Part shown: one piece after another, positions 1 through 5,269 of the stretch
Layout of the letters: each line of letters opens with the position of its first letter
Position numbering within the stretch: the stretch's first letter is position 1
Assembly: GCA_027031025.1 (NCBI GenBank)
Contig: JALVEJ010000032.1
Coordinates: 1-5,269, forward strand
Direction of reading: 5' to 3'
Source of the DNA: Flavobacteriales bacterium
GTDB lineage: Bacteria > Bacteroidota > Bacteroidia > Flavobacteriales > Flavobacteriaceae
DNA: 5,269 nt
Made by a program: the position numbers and the translations under genes
Notes under the pieces: model-generated
The model's input: only the letters and a program-made list of their open reading frames with translations
What the model was told of the DNA's origin: nothing
Database searches by the model: none

Positions 1-132
1 AACCAACGGCAAAGTAAAGTAAAACCAACGGTAATGAAAATCTATCTGACTATATATTGCATTTTTTCCTCATGCAACTTGTGTTTGTACGGTAGCCTTC
101 TAAAGGGGGACATACACGACTTACAACCGCAG

Positions 133-157
133 CATTCAATTAGAAGACTATTGAATG
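133..157. repeat. Perfect 8-bp stem-loop
   Basis: CATTCAAT (133-140) and ATTGAATG (150-157) are exact reverse complements around a 9-nt loop. The right arm is followed by TTTGTTG rather than a clean T-run, so it is at best a weak terminator for a gene lying to the left of the window. It could equally be part of a small palindromic element. Confidence 0.45.
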
Positions 158-227
158 TTTGTTGATAGTAGATTTTATGGAGTTTTGTTACTGTTCAATT
201 ACACATCATAAACCGCTTATAATCAAA

Positions 228-262
228 TAGTTATAAACTTAATCAAAACAAATTTATAACTA
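228..262. repeat. Perfect 10-bp inverted repeat
   Basis: TAGTTATAAA (228-237) and TTTATAACTA (253-262) are exact reverse complements separated by 15 nt. The arms are AT-only apart from one G/C pair, so a hairpin would be weak. A protein-binding dyad or part of a mobile-element end is as likely as an RNA structure. Confidence 0.4.
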
Positions 263-272
263 AACTATGCCT

Positions 273-311
273 GTCGTGCATATATGTCGTGTATGTATGT
301 CCCGTATGTAC
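273..311. repeat. Three degenerate tandem 13-mers
   Basis: Three consecutive 13-nt units read GTCGTGCATATAT (273-285), GTCGTGTATGTAT (286-298) and GTCCCGTATGTAC (299-311). The first 11 nt of the middle unit (286-296) are the exact reverse complement of 110-120, which follows a G-run at 105-109. The two sites thus form an 11-bp inverted repeat bracketing the two stem-loops in between. Confidence 0.45.
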
Positions 312-383
312 CACGCTGGCGGGGTCAAATTTGCCACCCGGTAGTCCGGTTACTTCCGGAAGTTAAAGCAAATTTGGGGGTGG
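311..383. repeat. GC-rich palindromic patch
   Basis: This segment stands out from AT-rich surroundings. It holds a perfect 12-bp palindrome ACTTCCGGAAGT (352-363), three CCGG tetramers (338-341, 346-349, 356-359), two copies of the self-complementary CAAATTTG (326-333 and 369-376), and the pair CCACCC (334-339) / GGGTGG (378-383). The nesting resembles the end of an insertion sequence or a recombination site, but I cannot name one. Confidence 0.35.
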
Positions 384-590
384 AAAAAAACTAAATAAAA
401 ACCAGGAGCCTAAGTTTATACGTTTTTCCAAAAACTTGCGCCAATAACAAATTATCGAAAAGCGTCAAATGGGGACAAACTCTAACTGCGCCCCAGTAAT
501 ACATCCAAAATCCGCTCAGGCATAAAGATATTAAGACTACGCTTATACCCCTTTGTCCGGTAAAGCCCTGCCACTCCTTGTCACCCATCG

Positions 591-713
591 CTCCCTAAAT
601 TGCGTCATAAACCCAGTAAATCAGCTTGCCTTAGGAAAAAATATGGAAAAAACTCGGAAAAGGACTGATATATATGGGATGACATGAGAAAGTTATGGTA
701 TATTTGAAAATCA
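591..713. repeat. Diverged repeat, copy A (upstream of fic)
   Basis: The sequence from TCATAA (605) through GGAAAAA (about 651) matches 2105-2151 upstream of hsdM at roughly four of five positions. A second identical block, TTTGAAAATCA, lies exactly 98 bp further on in both (703-713 here, 2203-2213 there). Read on the minus strand, both copies give the same pattern FS(Y/*)(D/G)(E/K)LI(H/Y)(Y/W)(A/V)Y(E/D)A. The substitutions are mostly conservative, which hints at a once-coding origin, although this copy carries in-frame stops. Confidence 0.5.
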
Positions 714-717
714 GAAT

Positions 718-790
718 CGGATAAAATACAGATATTATTTGGATATTTTACAAAATCCATATATATTTGTATTCAGATAAAATACGGATA
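718..790 (+). promoter_or_regulatory. Operator-like 17-bp direct repeats around the fic promoter
   Basis: CGGATAAAATACAGATA (718-734) and CAGATAAAATACGGATA (774-790) agree at 15 of 17 positions with a 56-bp offset. One copy lies just upstream of the proposed -33 element; the other lies between the -7 element and the ATG. An imperfect palindrome (741-758, GGAT...ATCC) sits between them. A repressor binding both repeats would bracket the promoter. Function is inferred from placement only. Confidence 0.35.
738..769 (+). promoter_or_regulatory. Bacteroidota-type promoter for fic
   Basis: TTTG at 738-741 and TATATTTG at 762-769 match the Bacteroidota -33/-7 consensus (TTTG and TAnnTTTG) with a 20-bp spacer, close to the usual 19-21. 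Transcription would start near 776, giving a leader of only about 20 nt before the ATG at 795. The leader has no Shine-Dalgarno and is A-rich, as is common in this phylum. Confidence 0.55.
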
Positions 791-794
791 ACAA

Positions 795-1868
795 ATGGAT
801 AAACACATCGACAAATTGACCTTTGATTTTCAAACCAACCAGAAAATCTTAAAACTCATTTCCCAAATTGATTTGTACAAGGGCAAATGGAATATTATTG
901 AGAGACAAGAGAATATTTACCTAAAAGAATTAAGAAAAATTGCTACTATCGAGAGTATTGGCTCTTCAACTCGAATTGAAGGCGGAACTTTGACTGACAA
1001 AGAAATACAAGAACTTCTGAATGATGTTAAAATCACAAAACTTAAAACAAGAGATCAGCAGGAAGTCATTGGATATTATGATACCTTGGAAATTATTTAT
1101 GAGAATTATGATAACATTCGCTTATCCGAAAACTATCTCAAGCAACTACATCAATATCTATTAAGATACAGTAATAAAGACACACGACACCGCGGAAAAT
1201 ACAAATCACTTTCTAATAAAGTGGTTGCAAATTACCCTGGCGGAATACAAAAAGTTATCTTCAATACAACAGAAGTTCATTTAGTTCAAAATGAAATGGA
1301 AGAGTTAATTACTTGGACGAACCATCAATTTGAAAAAGGGGAAATACATCCTTTAATCATTATTGCCAATTTCATCTATGAGTTTTTATCAATCCATCCT
1401 TTTCAAGATGGAAACGGCAGGCTTTCTAGATTATTAACAACGCTTTTGTTACTACAGAAAGACTATATATTCATTCAATATGTGTCCTTTGAAAACTTGA
1501 TAGAAAAAACCAAAAAGGAGTATTATCAAGCATTAATGGAAGGGCAAAAGAATCGAAACAAAGAAAATGAAAATATATCAAAATGGATTTTGTATTTTCT
1601 CGACAAATTAAATGTGCTAACTCAAAGACTTGATGCCAAATATAATGTTTTTAAGTCAACAGGTGGATATTTGAACGAAAGACAAAAGAAGATAAAAGAA
1701 TATCTTGCAAAAAATCAGCCTTTAAAAATATCAGATATCGCAAAAAAATTTAAAAATATGAATGTTCATACATTAAAGAAGGATTTGCAGTATATGAAAA
1801 AAGAACAAATAATCCAAAGTATTGGTGTAGGAAAAGGAACTGTTTATTTGATTGAAAAAGAAAAATGA
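795..1868 (+). CDS. Fic-family protein (predicted protein adenylyltransferase), class II
   Basis: A 357-residue cytoplasmic protein with no signal peptide or membrane segment. The Fic catalytic motif HPFQDGNGRLSR is complete at residues 201-212. His201 is the expected general base, Asp205 the metal ligand, and the GNGR part binds the nucleotide phosphates. Family members usually transfer AMP from ATP to a hydroxyl side chain of a target protein. Residues 58-63 (STRIEG) match the inhibitory helix motif (S/T)xxxE(G/N), with Glu62 as the self-inhibitory residue; its N-terminal position defines class II. Residues about 146-160 look like the target-docking flap. The C-terminal part, about 294-353, reads as a winged-helix domain (NERQKKIKEYL...ISDIAKKF...TLKKDLQYM...), which may bind DNA or protein. 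Length and architecture fit the Shewanella Fic type (about 370 residues). The ATG at 795 follows the promoter closely and no better start lies upstream. The target is unknown, and its link to the neighbouring restriction genes is positional. Confidence 0.93.
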   Translation: MDKHIDKLTFDFQTNQKILKLISQIDLYKGKWNIIERQENIYLKELRKIATIESIGSSTRIEGGTLTDKEIQELLNDVKITKLKTRDQQEVIGYYDTLEIIYENYDNIRLSENYLKQLHQYLLRYSNKDTRHRGKYKSLSNKVVANYPGGIQKVIFNTTEVHLVQNEMEELITWTNHQFEKGEIHPLIIIANFIYEFLSIHPFQDGNGRLSRLLTTLLLLQKDYIFIQYVSFENLIEKTKKEYYQALMEGQKNRNKENENISKWILYFLDKLNVLTQRLDAKYNVFKSTGGYLNERQKKIKEYLAKNQPLKISDIAKKFKNMNVHTLKKDLQYMKKEQIIQSIGVGKGTVYLIEKEK

Positions 1869-1893
1869 TAACTCCACAATCTCTCTTCAAATC

Positions 1894-1922
1894 ACATCAT
1901 GAAATTAACGGTACAATGATGT
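1894..1922 (+). terminator. Weak inverted repeat after fic, possible terminator
   Basis: ACATCAT (1894-1900) and ATGATGT (1916-1922) are perfect 7-bp complements with a 15-nt loop, starting about 25 bp after the fic stop. There is no T-run after the right arm (it continues AACTGC), so intrinsic termination is doubtful. Position is the main support. Confidence 0.2.
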
Positions 1923-2088
1923 AACTGCTTCAAAAAGTCATCTTTGCCAAGATTTAAGCAAAGAACCAAATTTTGACTTAGATTTAATATTCCCTCCGAA
2001 AGCCAAAGCATATCAACTTGTAGCTTGCGCAAAAAACATAACGCTGCCGGCTTGCAATGTAAAGCTATGCATCAGATGCCGGGTAAGC

Positions 2089-2213
2089 ACTCCTTGATTT
2101 CGCTTCATAAGCGTAGTGAATGAGCTCGTCATAGGAAAAACATAGGAAAAACTTGAAAAAGCATGGCTTTTTATATACATTTGTGCGGATATATGAAAAC
2201 CTTTTGAAAATCA
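2089..2213. repeat. Diverged repeat, copy B (upstream of hsdM)
   Basis: Partner of copy A at 591-713: about 80% matching over 2105-2151, then an identical 11-mer (2203-2213) at the same 98-bp offset. On the minus strand it reads FSYDELIHYAYEAKSRSAYP and on to a stop near 2065, open where copy A has stops. The proposed hsdM promoter (2152-2183) lies inside this copy. The corresponding part of copy A has lost the TAnnTTTG box, and fic uses a separate promoter downstream. Confidence 0.5.
2152..2183 (+). promoter_or_regulatory. Bacteroidota-type promoter for hsdMS
   Basis: CTTG (2152-2155) and TACATTTG (2176-2183) fit the -33 TTTG / -7 TAnnTTTG pattern with a 20-bp spacer, one mismatch in the -33 box. 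Transcription starting near 2190 would leave a leader of about 65 nt before the ATG at 2255. It would drive hsdM and hsdS together. Confidence 0.5.
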
Positions 2214-2254
2214 CATAAACAGTAGAAGTCCAAGGATTTCTGAAAAGAAATAAA

Positions 2255-3811
2255 ATGACAAGTATAAACCAAAGAGCAGAATTACAAGCCAAAATATGGA
2301 AAATAGCCAACGATGTACGGGGCTCTGTGGATGGATGGGATTTTAAACATTTTGTGTTGGGCACCCTGTTCTATCGCTTTATTAGTGAAAATTTTACCAA
2401 TTATATCGAAGGAGGGGATGATAGTATCGACTACGCTTCTATGCCGGATGATGTGATTACACCCGAAATAAAAGAGGATGCCATTAAAACAAAAGGGTAT
2501 TTTATTTACCCTAGCCAGCTTTTTGTGAATATTGCCAAAACAGCCCATACCAACCCCAACTTGAATACCGATTTAGCAGCTATTTTTACCGCTATTGAAA
2601 GTTCGGCTAATGGCTATCCGTCAGAGCCGGATATTAAAGGTTTGTTTGCTGATTTTGATACCACTAGTACCCGATTAGGGAATACCGTTGAAAATAAAAA
2701 CAAGCGACTTGCGGCAGTGATTAAAGGTGTCGAAGAGTTGAATTTTGGAAATTTTGAAGACAATGAAATTGACCTTTTTGGGGATGCCTATGAATTTCTT
2801 ATTTCCAATTATGCGGCCAATGCCGGTAAGTCCGGTGGGGAGTTTTTTACGCCACAACACGTTTCTAAGCTTATCGCTCAGTTAGCGATGCACAAACAGA
2901 CTTCCGTAAATAAAATTTATGACCCGGCTGCCGGCTCCGGCTCGCTCTTACTACAAGCCAAAAAGCATTTTGATAATCACATTATTGAAGAAGGTTTTTT
3001 TGGGCAAGAAATAAATCATACGACCTACAACTTGGCTCGTATGAATATGTTTTTGCACAATATCAATTACGACAAATTTAACATTGTCTTGGGAGATACG
3101 CTGATCAATCCGGCGTTGGGAAACGACAAGCCATTTGATGCTATTGTCTCTAATCCGCCCTATTCCATCAAATGGGTTGGAAACGCTGATCCCACGTTGA
3201 TTAATGATGACCGTTTTGCGCCGGCGGGTGTGTTGCCCCCCAAGTCTAAAGCGGATTTTGCTTTTGTGCTTCATGCACTGAGCTACCTTTCGGCAAAAGG
3301 CAGAGCCGCCATTGTGTGTTTTCCGGGTATCTTTTATCGTGGTGGTGCAGAGCAAAAAATCCGTAAATATTTGGTGGAAAACAATTTTGTGGAAACCATC
3401 ATCTCGCTGGCTCCTAATCTCTTTTTTGGAACGTCCATTGCGGTCAATATCTTGGTGCTTTCCAAACATAAAACAGATAATAAAATCCAATTTATTGATG
3501 CCAGTGGAGAGCAATTTTTCAAGAAAGCAACCAATAATAATCTTTTAACCGATGAGCATATCTCTAAAATCATAGGCATTTTTGACAAAAAAGAAGATGT
3601 CGAATATGTAGCCATTTCGGTTGATACGGAGACCATTGCTGAAAATGATTTCAATCTTTCCGTAAGCTCCTATGTGGAAGCGGAAGATACCCGGGAAAAA
3701 ATCGACATTGTAGAACTAAATAAGGAACTAGCTGTGACTGTCGCTAAAATTGATAAACTTAGGAAGGATATTGATGAAATTGTGAAAACTATTGAACTTG
3801 GGGATAATTGA
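2255..3811 (+). CDS. hsdM: Type I restriction-modification system, methyltransferase subunit HsdM (type IC-like)
   Basis: A 518-residue cytoplasmic DNA adenine-N6 methyltransferase subunit; two copies pair with one HsdS to form the modification enzyme. The N-terminal helical HsdM domain spans about residues 8-165 (IWKIANDVRGSVDGWDF at 14-30 is typical). The SAM-dependent domain follows. It shows GEFFTP at 195-200, motif I DPAAGSGS at 223-230 (SAM binding), FGQE at 249-252, and catalytic motif IV NPPY at 300-303. LPPKSKADFAFVLHAL at 327-342 and a charged helical tail (about 480-515) complete the fold. Length and many stretches agree with my memory of EcoR124I HsdM (about 520 residues), pointing to type IC. 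The ATG at 2255 gives the expected N-terminus (MTSINQRAELQAKIW). All catalytic motifs are intact. The hsdS start is 16 bp after the stop, so the pair is one operon. Codon use appears less AT-rich than in fic, consistent with separate origins. Confidence 0.97.
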   Translation: MTSINQRAELQAKIWKIANDVRGSVDGWDFKHFVLGTLFYRFISENFTNYIEGGDDSIDYASMPDDVITPEIKEDAIKTKGYFIYPSQLFVNIAKTAHTNPNLNTDLAAIFTAIESSANGYPSEPDIKGLFADFDTTSTRLGNTVENKNKRLAAVIKGVEELNFGNFEDNEIDLFGDAYEFLISNYAANAGKSGGEFFTPQHVSKLIAQLAMHKQTSVNKIYDPAAGSGSLLLQAKKHFDNHIIEEGFFGQEINHTTYNLARMNMFLHNINYDKFNIVLGDTLINPALGNDKPFDAIVSNPPYSIKWVGNADPTLINDDRFAPAGVLPPKSKADFAFVLHALSYLSAKGRAAIVCFPGIFYRGGAEQKIRKYLVENNFVETIISLAPNLFFGTSIAVNILVLSKHKTDNKIQFIDASGEQFFKKATNNNLLTDEHISKIIGIFDKKEDVEYVAISVDTETIAENDFNLSVSSYVEAEDTREKIDIVELNKELAVTVAKIDKLRKDIDEIVKTIELGDN

Positions 3812-3827
3812 TAAATAATAATCGAAA

Positions 3828-4982
3828 ATGGATAATATGAACTTTATGGAGAAAATGGAGAAATTGTTGGAGGGACAGACGGTGGTGTGGAGGAAGTTGG
3901 GGGATGTTGTTAGTATAGTTACAGCACCTACAAAAGTAAAAAAAAATAAGTATAATAATACTGGTAAAATTCCAATTATTGATCAAGGAATAAAATTTAT
4001 TGCTGGTTATACAGATGAAAATTTGGAACCTGTTAGGTCAGGCAAATATATTGTTTTTGGTGATCATTCTGAGCATATAAAATATGTTGATTTTCCGTTT
4101 ATTCAAGGGGCAGACGGTTTGAAAATTTTAAAAACAAAATCTGATAATACAAAATATATTTATTACGCTTTTCAAAACTTCTATCAAAAAGAGCTAAATT
4201 ATAAACGTCATTGGTCATCCGCTAAGGAGACCCCCATCCCCCTCCCCCCGCTCCCCGTGCAAGAAGAAATAGTCCGCATCTTAGACAGTTTTACAGAGCT
4301 TACAGCAGAGCTTACAGCAGAGCTTACAGCGCGAAAAAAACAATATAGCTATTATCGGGATTTTTTGTTGCGGTTTGAGGAGGGGGATGTGGAGTGGAAA
4401 GCTTTGGGGGATCCAAGTATTGGAAAGTTTATTAGAGGTAGTGGGCTACAGAAAAAAGACTTTACAGAAGATGGAGTTGGGTGTATCCATTACGGTCAAA
4501 TCTATACACATTACGGAACATATGCAAATACTACAAAATCATTTGTCTCGGAAGAATTTGCAAAGAAAGCTCGTATGGCAAAGCATGGAGATTTGGTTAT
4601 TGCGACAACAGGGGAAAATGATGAAGAGTTATGCAAGGCAGTTGTTTGGTTAGGTGATAAAGATGTCGCAGTAAGTAGCGATGCATGTTATTATACTCAT
4701 AATTTGGAACCCAGATATGTTGCTTACTTTTTTCAAACTGAAAGTTTTCACAAGCAAAAAAGACCTTTTATAACTGGGACTAAGGTTAGACGGGTAAATG
4801 CTGATAAATTGGCAAAAATAAAAATCCCCATCCCGCCCCTAGAAAAACAAAAGGAGATAGTGGAGATTCTTGACAAATTTGATGCTTTAACTAATTCTAT
4901 CTCGGAAGGATTGCCACATGAGATAGAGTTGCGGGAGAAGCAATATGAGTATTATCGGGAGATGTTGTTGACTTTTCGTTGA
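3828..4982 (+). CDS. hsdS: Type I restriction-modification system, specificity subunit HsdS (type IC-like)
   Basis: A 384-residue specificity subunit that reads a split DNA target and holds the HsdM and HsdR subunits. The order is: short N-terminal conserved stretch (MEKLLEG...WRKLGD, about 9-26); first target-recognition domain (about 27-138); central conserved spacer (PPLPVQEEIVRILDSF onward, about 140-195); second target-recognition domain (about 196-333); and C-terminal conserved helix (PPLEKQKEIVEILDKF onward, 337-384). The two conserved helices resemble each other (IVRILDSF / IVEILDKF, KKQYSYYRDFLL / EKQYEYYREMLL), the internal pseudo-symmetry of the family. The spacer carries two TAEL repeats, a type IC hallmark. 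The ATG at 3828 is chosen because MDNMNF plus MEKLLEG parallels the EcoR124I N-terminus as I recall it; Met4 and Met7 are alternatives. The recognition sequence cannot be read from the protein. The C-terminus ends at LLTFR, a few residues shorter than I recall for EcoR124I. Confidence 0.95.
   Translation: MDNMNFMEKMEKLLEGQTVVWRKLGDVVSIVTAPTKVKKNKYNNTGKIPIIDQGIKFIAGYTDENLEPVRSGKYIVFGDHSEHIKYVDFPFIQGADGLKILKTKSDNTKYIYYAFQNFYQKELNYKRHWSSAKETPIPLPPLPVQEEIVRILDSFTELTAELTAELTARKKQYSYYRDFLLRFEEGDVEWKALGDPSIGKFIRGSGLQKKDFTEDGVGCIHYGQIYTHYGTYANTTKSFVSEEFAKKARMAKHGDLVIATTGENDEELCKAVVWLGDKDVAVSSDACYYTHNLEPRYVAYFFQTESFHKQKRPFITGTKVRRVNADKLAKIKIPIPPLEKQKEIVEILDKFDALTNSISEGLPHEIELREKQYEYYREMLLTFR
4293..4331 (+). 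repeat. In-frame 12-bp TAEL repeats in hsdS
   Basis: The unit ACAGCAGAGCTT (Thr-Ala-Glu-Leu) occurs twice in exact tandem at 4302-4313 and 4314-4325. A 9-nt partial unit (ACAGAGCTT, Thr-Glu-Leu) precedes it and ACAGCG follows. In the EcoR124 family two versus three TAEL copies change the target spacer from 6 to 7 bp by altering the distance between recognition domains. By that rule this allele is the two-repeat, short-spacer form. Confidence 0.85.
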
Positions 4983-5172
4983 TTAACCACTAAATACACG
5001 ACTTGTACATTTAAACCACGAAAAACACGAAAGACACGAAAGACACGACTTGTACATTTGAACCACGAAATGCACGAAAGACACGATTGATTAACCACGA
5101 AATACACGAAAGACACGAAAAAAGCGTAAATTTACCACTTGAGTCACGGTTAACCACGAAATATAGGATTAA

Positions 5173-5238
5173 TTAACCACGAAATACACGAAACACACGA
5201 AAAAAAACTTTCGTGCTTTTCGTGCCGTTCGTGGTTAA
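5173..5238. repeat. Long imperfect hairpin in the repeat array
   Basis: Arms 5173-5202 and 5209-5238 (30 nt each) are reverse complements with about five mismatches around a 6-nt loop, AAAAAC. The mismatches fall mostly between the CACGAAA phrases, which themselves pair exactly. Any transcript through it would fold strongly. The downstream flank is A-rich rather than T-rich, so it is not a standard intrinsic terminator on the + strand, though it could block readthrough or protect the hsdMS mRNA 3' end. Confidence 0.6.
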
Positions 5239-5269
5239 AAGAAAAACCTTTCGTGCTTTTCGTGCCGTT
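5208..5269. repeat. 22-nt direct repeat with 40-bp period
   Basis: Positions 5208-5229 are repeated exactly at 5248-5269, the last base of the window. They are separated by the end of the hairpin arm and an A-rich linker. The second copy is cut by the window edge, so at least one further repeat unit, possibly another hairpin, lies beyond. Confidence 0.7.

Larger units (their letters stand above)
1..790. other. Long upstream region without a supportable gene
   Basis: No reading frame here has convincing coding character. The longest, a 65-codon minus-strand frame at 391-588, has no recognisable domain. The stretch opens with two copies of AACCAACGG (1-9 and 23-31), perhaps the edge of a repeat array continuing to the left. 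It then carries two perfect stem-loops, a degenerate tandem 13-mer, a GC-rich palindromic patch, a diverged repeat shared with the hsdM upstream region, and the fic promoter. Each is listed separately. The density of palindromes and lack of genes suggests mobile-element debris or structured non-coding DNA, but no transposase or integrase is visible. Confidence 0.6.
1869..2254. other. Intergenic region between fic and hsdM
   Basis: This 386-bp gap holds a small inverted repeat, diverged repeat copy B and the hsdM promoter. A minus-strand frame from 2071 down to a stop at 1892 is open for about 59 codons but lacks a start near its beginning and matches nothing I recognise. The gap and its own promoter show that hsdM is not simply read through from fic. 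Confidence 0.6.
4979..5269. repeat. Degenerate CACGAAA repeat array
   Basis: From the hsdS stop to the window end the DNA is built from 9-nt phrases of the type (A/C)(A/C)ACGAAA(N), grouped behind AACCACGAA. That phrase occurs at 5014, 5061, 5093, 5152 and 5175, with a one-base variant at 4984. A longer unit of 28 nt beginning ACACGACTTGTACATTT repeats at 4996-5023 and 5043-5070 with one mismatch. The orientation flips after 5208, where TTTCGTG phrases appear. Spacing is irregular and there are no unique equal-length spacers, so it is not CRISPR. No gene is seen here, and the array continues past the edge. Confidence 0.85.

Noticed and set aside
228..262. Integron attC site
   Set aside because: The inverted repeat lacks the conserved core-site sequences and no integrase is in the window.
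391..588. 65-codon minus-strand frame (MGDKEWQGFTGQRG...)
   Set aside because: No recognisable domain, promoter or ribosome site. It continues the same frame as the degenerate minus-strand reading of copy A, so it may be a remnant, but it is not supportable as a gene.
1892..2071. Minus-strand open stretch of about 59 codons after fic
   Set aside because: It begins straight after a stop with no start codon near; the first ATG leaves about 39 residues. No family recognised.
2065..2364. 99-codon minus-strand frame overlapping the hsdM start
   Set aside because: Its N-terminal third is antisense to a well-conserved part of hsdM, so it is a shadow. Only the part over copy B is of interest, as a repeat.
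2951..3514. 187-codon minus-strand frame inside hsdM
   Set aside because: Fully antisense to the conserved catalytic region of HsdM; long open antisense frames are expected there by chance.
4375..4653. 92-codon + frame inside hsdS
   Set aside because: Out-of-frame shadow of the second target-recognition domain, with no independent signals.
4979..5269. CRISPR array
   Set aside because: Repeat units are degenerate and irregularly spaced, lack unique spacers of equal length, and invert orientation. No cas gene is present.

Overview
The window is AT-rich bacterial DNA with three convincing protein genes, all on the + strand: a Fic-family adenylyltransferase-like gene (795-1868) and the modification and specificity genes of a type I restriction-modification system, hsdM (2255-3811) and hsdS (3828-4982). 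Both transcription units have an upstream sequence matching the Bacteroidota promoter consensus (TTTG, about 20 bp, TAnnTTTG), and neither has a clear Shine-Dalgarno. This suggests a member of Bacteroidota, probably environmental. HsdM and HsdS themselves resemble the type IC (EcoR124I) family of enterobacteria closely, which fits the known horizontal spread of these systems.

Layout. Positions 1-790 hold no supportable gene. They contain several inverted repeats, a short tandem 13-mer, a GC-rich palindromic patch and, near the end, a roughly 110 bp element (A) followed by the fic promoter. The fic gene is followed by a 386 bp gap. That gap holds a small inverted repeat, a diverged second copy of the element (B) and the hsdM promoter. 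hsdM and hsdS are 16 bp apart and almost certainly co-transcribed. From the hsdS stop codon to the window end the DNA is an array of degenerate CACGAAA-type repeats, including a 30-bp-arm imperfect hairpin. The array runs off the edge.

How the genes work together. HsdM (catalytic N6-adenine methyltransferase) and HsdS (two target-recognition domains joined by a TAEL-repeat spacer) should form an M2S1 methyltransferase. Restriction needs HsdR, which is not in the window; in type IC systems it lies downstream of hsdS, here beyond the repeat array. The Fic protein has an intact catalytic motif and an N-terminal self-inhibition motif, so it looks like a functional, regulated class II enzyme. Its link to the restriction system rests on position only.

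The least explained signals are the paired A/B elements upstream of both transcription units, which keep the same minus-strand amino-acid pattern, and the repeat array, whose first copy supplies the hsdS stop codon.
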